Source of the DNA: Diphasiastrum complanatum
Taxonomy: Eukaryota; Streptophyta; Lycopodiopsida; Lycopodiales; Lycopodiaceae
DNA length: 64,000 nucleotides
Assembly: GCA_029204225.1 (NCBI GenBank)
Contig: MU831905.1
Coordinates: 33,311-97,310, forward strand
Direction of reading: 5' to 3'
Part shown: positions 55,811 through 64,000 of the stretch, piece by piece
How the letters are laid out: each line of letters starts with the position of its first letter
How positions within the stretch are numbered: the stretch's first letter is position 1
The notes under the pieces: generated by a model
What the model was told of the DNA's origin: nothing
What the model saw: the letters and a program-made list of their open reading frames with translations, nothing else
Databases searched by the model: none
Made by a program: the position numbers and the translations under genes

Positions 55811-58489
55811 TGAAATTGTGGAGCTCTGAAAAATGTGTGGAAACCTCTCATGCATGCAACTAGATGGCCCAGTTCTTGCTATGGAGCTGCCTAAGCTACA
55901 AGCACTGGAGGATTAGTAAGCGGATTTGTTGGTAGAGTTGCTGCTAAAATTTTGGGGACTGGCAGACTGGAACTTATAATGAATCATACTAAACAAGTTC
56001 GCACGTGTCCCTGGCTTTAAATCTACGGACACAGCAAAGCAAGCACATCTAAGTCGAAGGTAACAATTGAGATGAATTGAATAACAAGGAAAGGAATCCT
56101 CTAAGGATATAAAACCCACCCAAATCAGAACTGAACCAGAAAAGCTTCAACTGCACACAGCTTTACGACAGCCAACCATAACTTCCACTGTGATAAGACA
56201 AGCTCAGAAAGCAAAAGATCACGTCCTTTGAGAACCCACAACCTGCTGCATTAGACAAAAATCTAGACTGACAAAATCAGCAATAATAGTCCAAACCAAA
56301 ACCTGCTGAAAGCGCGTGGAGCTCCAACACCTAGCAAAGATGCGAAAGCAGATTGTAATAGAAAGGTGTGGTGGAAAGGCCATTTTTATGATGACATCGT
56401 CCCTTCCAAGAGTAGTTCAGTTTAGTAACTAGTCCAAAGGCTTCTATATGAATCTGCAGATCCTCATATAATAGCAGCAATGACTAATCAGAGGTAGAGT
56501 GGCAGGAGTCAACGTTTAGTCTACTCTCCTCATGCGATTTCAAGTGGCAATCTGAGGCCAAGCCTCGATGGCAGCTTTGACTTGATCATAGACATCGCTC
56601 ATATGAAACCTTGCCTAATATGTAGGTAAATCAAATGCTCAGAGTGCATGATATGCGTTGGAGTTGGAGTAGCGATCATAATAGAATGATGTCAAACCCG
56701 AAAGTCTTTGCTCAGTCAGCGACTAGATATTATACTTCTGCTATCAGAGATACACGTGAAAATGCATTTTTCATCGTCCTAATAACAGCTAACTGGAGAC
56801 TCTCTCTCAAAGTCCGAAAATGATCAGAAACGCTAGTGTTGACAAAGTTGCCCTCAACGCAAGAACATGATGTTTCTTCTTCTCTTAAAATACTCTCTTC
56901 AACAGATAGTCTATGTATGATAAAGAACAGATGGGCGCAGGGCTGAAAAAACGGCTGTGAAACACTTGAAGAAAAAGAAGTCGGCGCAGGCTGAAAAACG
57001 GTCGTGAAAGGCTCTGAAAAATCTCCGATTATGCTGGTGATTCTAATGGGCGGATTGGGACTAAAAAAATGATGTTGATGGCAGCTGAAAAACGATGGAA
57101 AGCTACTGAAAACGTTGGCAGAACTGAAAGTTTGGATAGAGCCGCTACTGAAAACGCTGGCAGAACTAATGGCCTTTGGTGCTCTCCTACTGAAAACACG
57201 GCTAGGTGTATGAGCTCTCTTTTGCTCAAAATGCGCCTCCTCCCAGCTCGGAAATCATCTCTCCCCCTGCTGAAAACGCGGCTGGGTGTATGAGCTTCCG
57301 CCAGATCAATCTCCTGCTCTTGGAAATAGAAATAGTCTACATGAAAAATTACCCCCGGCTATGCAGAACCCATTAGACTCATCTGCAACTGCCTTAATGA
57401 CCTGCATGAATACCATTTTCGGAGGTGTCGCGGTATCTTTATCACTAATGGCTACAATGGTCCAATTCTTGTAGATTATGGCCAAGGTTTAAAGAGATTT
57501 ATAGAATTCTGAATTAATCTCGCAAATTCTCTCGTCTTTTGGTTTTTCAATCGGCCAGTAGATAGAGGCTACAGTTGCATTTACGCCAGACTATTTCATA
57601 TGTTGAGAAATTCCAAGTGTGAATGTTTCTCGTGGCTGGTTGGGTGAGTGGGTAGACTGAGGATACCACCTGAAAGGGCTGGATAAACAAAATGTGTAGC
57701 TATGGTGGTGTGGAAAAATCCTCCTCTCCCTTAAAAGGAGACGTTTTCCTGGATCTTGAAGTTTTTTGCTGCAAAAAAGAGACAAAACAGAAAACCAAAA
57801 ACAGAACAACACTTGATTTGAGCAATGAGTGAGGGATCTTAGGCTAAAACAAATAAACATGCACTATGGCTTAATCCAACTAGCATGGCTGGCCAAGGGA
57901 TAGCATGGTGGTGAGTATTGTGAGGGTAAGATCCACTTTTTCTTGCATAAGCTCATATTGTTGCTAACACAAATGAGAAAATACTATTAAGAAATCCTAG
58001 ATTAATCACTATGGCTGCCCCAACTAGTGGCTAAGATTAAATCTAAAGATGAAACCCTAATCTTCCTTGAATCCCAACCCTTAATTTGAGGCATTCCCTT
58101 CCAAACTAAGGTGGCTATCCTATACTCTCTCTTGAGGCTTACCCAACCAAGAGGACACAACTAACTCAATATTAATATATTTCATACAAGATGGGAAGAT
58201 CCAAAATGTAGAATTCCTCTACAAGTGTTCGCCTACAAATGAGCTCTCCACATTGACTTATACTTGGAGGCCCTTGTTTTACAAAGAACCGTCAAAAACT
58301 CGAAACCTAATAATTTAGTTAAGTTACAAGCCGTAGTAATTTAAGTACAGAACTAAGTCACTTACAATAGGTTTCATGGGACAAACCCCCAATGGACCAT
58401 ATGACTTATTTTTATAAGTTAGGTTCCATGGGACAGACCCCCAATGGACCTAAGCTAGAGTCCCCTTAAATAATATGACTTGAACTAAT
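55811..58489. other. Non-coding stretch with local repeats
   Basis: No gene is recognised. At 57080-57300 the phrase 'ctgaaaac(g/a)c(t/g)gg' recurs about five times, along with 'ggctNggtgtatgagct' twice. At 58370-58398 and 58422-58450 a 29 bp block ('ggttNcatgggacaNaccc...') is duplicated 52 bp apart. Short frames here show no domain. Confidence 0.4.
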
Positions 58490-59895
58490 TTGAATTATCA
58501 TATGGCTAGAATATTCATAGGGAATATTATCCTACATATGGTTTTGAGTTTGATTTTGCAAGTTTCGAGTTCGATTCTGATTCGAACTTTTCTGCTGGAA
58601 TTCGAACTGGTGATTCGAGTTTGTCAAGTACTCGATCTTGACCTCTCTCTGAATCTGGTAATTCTCTTTCATCTTCTGCTTGTTTTACTTATGTCAACGT
58701 TGGTAGCTCATAATAGTTTTTGAGAATTTCATAGCCGACTAGATCACTGTCTGCTATGTATTTCGACTCATCAAATTTAACATCTCGAACAACTTTTATC
58801 TTGCGAGTTTCGGGTACATAGACAAGATAATATGACGAATGTAACTCGAATCCTACCAGAAAACCTTGTTCTGTCTTTTCATCGAGTTTCTTTCTCAGCT
58901 TATCTGGTATGTGCATATACACTACGCATCCGAATGTCCGGACATGTGTTAGATTTGGCTTCGACTTCCACCATATCTCATGAGGAGTTTTATCCGGTAT
59001 TCGAGATTTCAGGATACGATTCTAAAGATAATTTGATGTAGCCACTACTTCTGCTCACAAATGTTTTGGTGCTTTCGCATGAGCCATCATACACCTTGCA
59101 GCTTCCATCAGTGTACGATTCCTTCGTTCAGCTATTCCATTGTGCTGAGGTGTGTAAGATGCAGTCTTCATGTGCATAATACCTCGATCAGTGCAATAAC
59201 CTTTGAATTCGTTGGAAATGTACTCACCTCCACGATCTGTGTGAATTTGCTATAGCTTATTGCTTGTCTGCTTCTCAGCCCAATTCGTATACTCAATGAA
59301 TTTCTCGAAAGCTTCAGATTTAGTACGAATAAAGTATACTACAGCGAACTTGCTGAAGTCATCAATAAACGTAATGAAGTACTTTGCATCACCCAACGAC
59401 AATACTCCGAATGGTCCACAATTATCTGAATGCACAATTTCAAGTACCTTAGTTGCTTTATAAACATCCTTACTGAAAGGTGTTCTAGTCATCTTGCCTT
59501 TAAGACAAGATTCGAAAGTAGTTCGAATATCTCTACTTTTGATTTCGACTCGAATTCTCTGACTTTTGTTGGCTTGGTACAAGGCTTCCATGTTCATGTG
59601 ACATAGCCTCTTGTGCCACAATACATCTGTTGATTCCTGAGTTTGATTGACTTGTTCGATTCTTGTTCGAATGTTCAGGTGATATAAATTTCCTTATCCA
59701 TTGCCTTTAGCAACCAGGTTATCAGAATCTTCCTCGAACAGTTTACAAGAGTTCTTCGTGAAGGTTACTGACATGCCTGTATCGATTATCTTAGCAACAG
59801 ATAGAAGATCTTTATCAAGAGTAGGACATAGAAAACTTCCTCCAGTTTCTTGTCTCCCTGATTCGTGTCTAATCATAATACACCAGTTCCATCAA
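58490..59895 (-). pseudogene. Degenerate Ty1/copia protease-integrase, minus strand
   Basis: In the minus direction: a late protease/pre-integrase frame (59694-59876: LCPTLDKDLLSVAKIIDTGM), WHKRLCHMNMEALYQANKSQ and integrase HSDNCGPFGV, FITFIDDFSKFAVVYFIRT (59250-59621). Next come TDRGGEY- and NGIAERRN-like residues in other frames (59060-59240). The end of integrase follows (58689-58922: HIPDKLRKKLDEKTEQGFLV, YIADSDLVGYEI). RT is absent. It resembles copia-A in residues. Its 5' end meets a plus-strand gypsy at about 59900. Confidence 0.75.
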
Positions 59896-59899
59896 CTAC

Positions 59900-61684
59900 G
59901 TGTTTAGAACCATCTCCAAGTATAATGAATCTCGAATAGTTCGTGATTGTGTGAATGCTGACTATGCCCAGCATCAGGATAATTGTACCTCTCCACTCCC
60001 GATCGATCACGACCAACTACTTGATCTGAATACACCTATTATCAATATCAATTTTATTGATACTCTTCCACACCATGATGAACTGCTAAATGTTGCATGG
60101 CTACCTACTAATGAATCAGACAATTTATTCATTGATGACGAGAACGTCTTACGAATTCAGAATTGCAAAGAAGATATGGACATTTCTGATATTCAGATCC
60201 TCAACTATATGGAAGCACTCCCACCTAGGACCTATCCGCAACATGCTTCCAAGGTGGAACCAGTTGCCAAGGTTGCAATTGGAAAACCTGAGACAAAATT
60301 CTACCGTCCCAAACGCTCACACTATCCATGGGATCTTTGTGAGGAGGAGACTATCTTATAAATTGATGTCGAGATCCTCCATGACATACCAATTGTCCCT
60401 CATCCACACACATCTCCACCACCGAAACCTCAACCACGTGGTCATACTATGAAAGAGAAAATGAAAAAACCACTTCAAATTCAACCGTCGGGTGACCTCA
60501 CCATTGTTTGGGAAGTTCCTAAGATTACCTCTAGTCCTACACCAGTCCCCGAAAAATTCCAAGCGCCATCTTGGCAAGAGAAAAGCAAGGCTCCCCTCGA
60601 ATCTCCAGCCCATGTTGTTCCTACATACTTTAAGGACTATACAATCGAGGATGTCACAATCCAATTACCCCAAGCTCAACGTGAGCCAATTGGTAATTCG
60701 CCCTACGAAGGCCTTGCACAAACCATAACCCTTTCCCTGAGTGAGCCAAATGGAACCAACGAATATCTTGTCCACGTCAGAGCTCATCTCAATCGCGAAC
60801 AACGCATACGGCTTGAAAAGCTCCTGCAAAAATATCTACATGTCTTTGTTTGGACCTATAAAGACATGAAAGACATCTCACCCCAAGTAGTTGTGCATCG
60901 TATCCCGCTTAAACCGGGTGCGAGACCCACTACGAGTCGTCCATACAGATGCAATCCCATCTATAAGGCCAAGATCAAAGAAGATTTACAACGCCTCTTA
61001 GATGCGGGATTTATCTATGAAATTGAGCATACTGAGTGGGTCTCCCCAATTGTCATCGTCCCCAAGAAAAATGGAAAACTCCGCATCTGTGTCGATTTTA
61101 AGAAACTTAACATCGTCACTAAACGTGATCATTTTCCATTACCTTTCGGATAATCCATCTTAGAAAATCTAGCAGGAGATGAGGCTTACTCATTCTTAGA
61201 TGGCTTTAGTGGATACAATATGATCCAAATCGCTGAAGAAGATCAACACAAAACCGCGTTTGCCACAGATCGCGGAACCTTTTGTTGGAAAGTCATGCCC
61301 TTTGGTCTCTGCAATGCTCCTAGCACCTTCCAACGTGTTATGCAAGTGGCCTTTTCTCAACAGATGGGCGATACCTTAGAAGTTTACTTGGACGATTTAG
61401 GAGCACATTTCGAAGAAATACGCCATCTGTCTGTGCTCGAAATTTTTTTAATCCAATGTCAACGCTTCGACATCTCTCTTAATCCTGAAAAATGCCAGAT
61501 TTGGGTAACCCATGGTATTGTATTAGGACATATTATCTCACGAAATGACATTGCCACTGACCATGAAAAGATCCTTATCATTCAAAATCTATTGGAATCG
61601 CGTACGATACGTGAAGTTTACTCCTTCCTTGGCCATGCCAACTACTATTGGTGCTTTATTTTCGATTTCGCTAACAAATGGTAG
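59900..61684 (+). pseudogene. Ty3/gypsy protease-linker and reverse transcriptase, plus strand
   Basis: Frames 59900-60361, 60449-61153 and 61220-61684 are continuous but for stops at 60359 and 61151. RT motifs appear in order: [97 protein letters not shown], then the catalytic YLDD (about 61386-61397). The thumb segment follows (HGIVLGHIISRNDIATDHEK, FLGHANYYWCFIFDF). Only two stops interrupt about 1.8 kb, so it is less decayed than the other gypsy RTs. RNase H and integrase are missing beyond 61684. Confidence 0.85.
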
Positions 61685-61689
61685 CTAGA

Positions 61690-62530
61690 CTGTGACTCCA
61701 GTTTATGATATCAGTAGATTTAACATAATGACCTTTTTCGTGGCTGGACTGGTATGGCTCAAATACGGAGTTGGTGGTTGAGGATCCCTCATCATGGATG
61801 CGTGCAGGTTTGAGTTTACCCGTTGAGTCAATGGTGACAGAACTGTCATGATCTCCAAAAGTGACTCGACCTTTGCTCCAGTCATGAACGACTCGTGCAT
61901 TGGTGAGCCACGGACGACCAAATAGTAATTCATAAGAAGAGGCATTATTAGGAATATCAATACTACGAGATCAACAGAAAACTTGAGACCTCCTAGTTCA
62001 GCACGTGCGGAAGGAAACCGATAGGTCGGACCACACTTTGATCAGCCATCCGAAGCTGACAAGTAGGTTTGGCTAGCTTGTCGTTCAGATTCCATTCCAT
62101 CATGAGGGATGTGAAAATAATATTGACCCTGGAACCTCCATCAAGTACTGCTAAAACTTCACGGGATTGATGATGGGTAGCTGGGATTTTGATGTTGTCT
62201 CGTTCGCTGAGTGGATTGGTTAGATGTAAGGGCATTTCAAGCAACTTGTCAGTAGTGGTGGTGGTATTGGATTGGATCTGTTATTTCCACTGGCCAGCAT
62301 GCTTCCAGAGTACATGGAAGGGAAGAGTGACATTGGCTTGTAGTAAATTCTCCCAAAAAACTATTGACGAGGGGATGGGTACTGATTTGGTGCAGGTGGT
62401 CGTGGTTGGTAAACCCCTGGTCGTGGCACAGGTTGTTGTGGCGGGTAAGGGTGGTAAGCTCGATAGATGGTGGGTCTGGTGGCTGTTAGAAAATGATTTC
62501 GCAATTAAGGGCATTCATTAGCAGTGTGAT
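61690..62530 (-). pseudogene. Ty3/gypsy gag C-terminus and protease, minus strand
   Basis: Minus-strand frames give VLAVLDGGSRVNIIFTSLMM, TCQLRMADQSVVRPIG (61993-62244) and VVRGSPMHESFMTGAKVESL (61703-61960). This is a retropepsin-like region in which the active-site D(S/T)G appears as DGG. A Pro/Thr-rich stretch precedes it (62281-62520). It adjoins the gypsy RT at 61684 in the opposite orientation, so the two are not one continuous element. Confidence 0.65.
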
Positions 62531-64000
62531 GCTGTGAGCAGATTGGACACCAGATATTTTCCCTTGCTGGAAAATGCCAACAACATAGCATATATCTGGT
62601 CTAGTTGTGGCAAGGTAAATTGAGCTCTCTACTAATTGTCTATACAATGTAGCATCAAATGATTGTGACTCATCAAGCTTAGAAGCTTTTTACCTAGTTC
62701 AATAGGAGTGTTTATTGGTTTGCAATCCTGCAACCTAAACCTGTGCAGCAACTTTTTGACATACTTCACCTATGTTAAACCCACTTCATGTCCTTTTTGA
62801 CACACTTCTACTCCAAGGTAGTAATGCATCAGGTTGAGATCTGTCATCTCAAATTGCTCCATGAGGTCTTTCTTGATCATGTCTATCATCTGTTGATTAT
62901 TTCCCGTAATAATCAAGTCATCAACATAAAGAGCAATCAAAGCAACCATACCATCAAAGCATAAGACATAAAGATTTGGATCAGAATGTGTTCTCACCAT
63001 TCCCTTTGAACGAAAGTAGGCATCAATCTTGCTATACACGCATGTGGTGCTTGTTTAAGACCATAAAGCGCTTTCTTCAAGGGACATACTTTATTTTCCT
63101 GTCCCTTCGCTACAAAGCCTTCAGGTTGATCCATGAACACTTCTTCTTCTAACTCACCATTTAGAAAAGCAGATTTCACATCCATCTGATGCAAAGGCCA
63201 ACCAATATGTGAAGCTAAAGCAACAAGTAGATGTAGAGTATTCCACTTACAAACTGGCGCAAAGTTCTCCTCATAGTCGATGCCTTTATCTTGTGCATAC
63301 CCTTTGATCACCAATCTTGCCTTGTGCTTTGCTATACTTCCATCTGCATGGTACTTAGTCCTGTATACCCATTTGCAACCAATGGGTTTCTTGCCAACTG
63401 GTGGTTCTACTAAGTCCCATGTGCTATGCTTAGCAATTGACTCCATCTCCTCTCCCATGGCCTTGACCCAAATGTCATCATCCTTCGCTTCACCATAAGT
63501 CGAAGCTTCTTTGCTTTGAATAATGCTAGATAAGAGAGCATAATTTGCTTCATACCTTTCAGGTTGAGTCTTCTCTCTTGTTGATCTTCGTAGCTCTCCC
63601 TGGTTAGATGATCCTGGAAAGTCATCTATGTCGCGGCTCTCCAACAATCTCTCAAACCACTTAGGGAGCTTCTTGTCAGGTGATCGGCTTCCTGGTGAAA
63701 ATGTATCCCACGGTACATCTTTCTTCTTGCGTTTGTCACCTGCAACTTCAATCCTTCTTGCACCAAAAGATTTGTCCCTACCTCTCCAACCTGTCTCTTG
63801 AGGTTGAGTAGTAGTATCTTGAGATGTATCCTCATGTTCATCACTCGGAAGGTCAATGAATGGATCATCATCAGGTGGTATCCTCACTATACCATCTTTC
63901 CCACTGGATGTGTCTATCTTCTTAGCATCCTCGTCTTCATACATCTTGGATTCATCAAAGATAACATTACGGCTTATATGGATTTTGTTTTCCACTGGAA
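62531..64000 (-). pseudogene. Ty1/copia integrase end and reverse transcriptase, minus strand, runs off the window
   Basis: A 333-codon minus-strand frame (62994-63995) starts at the window edge with the end of integrase (NVIFDESKMYED). An acidic linker follows, then RT: CKWVYRTKYHADGSIAKHKA, GIDYEENFAPVCKWNTLHLL, MDVKSAFLNGELEEEVFMDQ and KALYGLKQAPHA. A frameshift near 63020 leads to 62770-63039 with ALYVDDLIITGN and QFEMTDLNLMHYYLGVEV. Sequence after 62770 is broken, and RNase H is missing. The N-terminal part lies beyond 64000. Confidence 0.85.

Noticed and set aside
59900-61684. Gypsy-like RT as an endogenous plant pararetrovirus
   Set aside because: The layout, residues and neighbouring pieces match the Ty3/gypsy retrotransposons elsewhere in the window. 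No movement-protein or coat-protein-like frame is seen.

Overview
The window looks like a stretch of a large, repeat-rich land-plant nuclear genome. Three things point there: many decayed Ty1/copia and Ty3/gypsy retrotransposons primed by initiator-tRNA-Met-type binding sites, a CACTA DNA transposon with plant-type termini, and one intact plant-style F-box gene. I cannot name the species. A fern or another large-genome plant would fit, but that is only a guess.

Layout. 1-4330: mostly non-coding, with a possible small-gene remnant (1180-1563, minus), a ~190 bp imperfect repeat array (1960-2790) and a CpG-rich candidate first exon/promoter near 2900-3110. 4330-11282: a gypsy fragment, then a tandem array of a very small LTR element (a TRIM; LTR ~145 bp, internal region ~73 bp) whose LTR contains a tRNA-like sequence. 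One LTR is split by a 5.1 kb CACTA transposon (5111-10185), and a second TRIM copy lies at 11019-11282 in a gypsy integrase. 11283-16740: degenerate copia and non-coding DNA. 17042-17815 (minus): the F-box gene, the only clearly intact host gene. 18.3-21.8 kb: a hairpin element, a gypsy remnant and an unrecognised reading frame. 21.8-25.36 kb: a copia lacking most of RT. 25.36-36.5 kb: a gypsy element (minus) interrupted by a copia with ~1.24 kb LTRs, the pair later rearranged by an apparent ~4.8 kb inversion. 37-38.25 kb: a copia remnant. 38.3-44.1 kb: the most unusual locus. 44.2-49.4 kb: copia and gypsy pieces. 49463-53974: a copia with both LTRs and a near-matching target duplication. 54-64 kb: gypsy and copia fragments with a TGACTC-rich repeat field.

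The locus at 39056-44107 (minus) reads as a spliced gene of six exons. The first two encode an H3-type histone fold, starting MARTK and ending past KRVTIMPKD. The rest encode an acidic/proline-rich linker and a Ulp1-like (clan CE, C48) cysteine peptidase domain. Exon phases agree at every junction. A copia element occupies the first intron, and one in-frame stop sits at the start of exon 3. A convergent plus-strand reading frame (38322-39100) has features of a ubiquitin-like fold. A histone-fold/SUMO-protease-like fusion beside a ubiquitin-like gene is the strongest candidate here for something undescribed. The second is the TRIM with a tRNA-like sequence in its LTR, comparable in design to Cassandra elements, which carry 5S rRNA sequence.

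All boundaries were read by eye. No alignment or database search was run.
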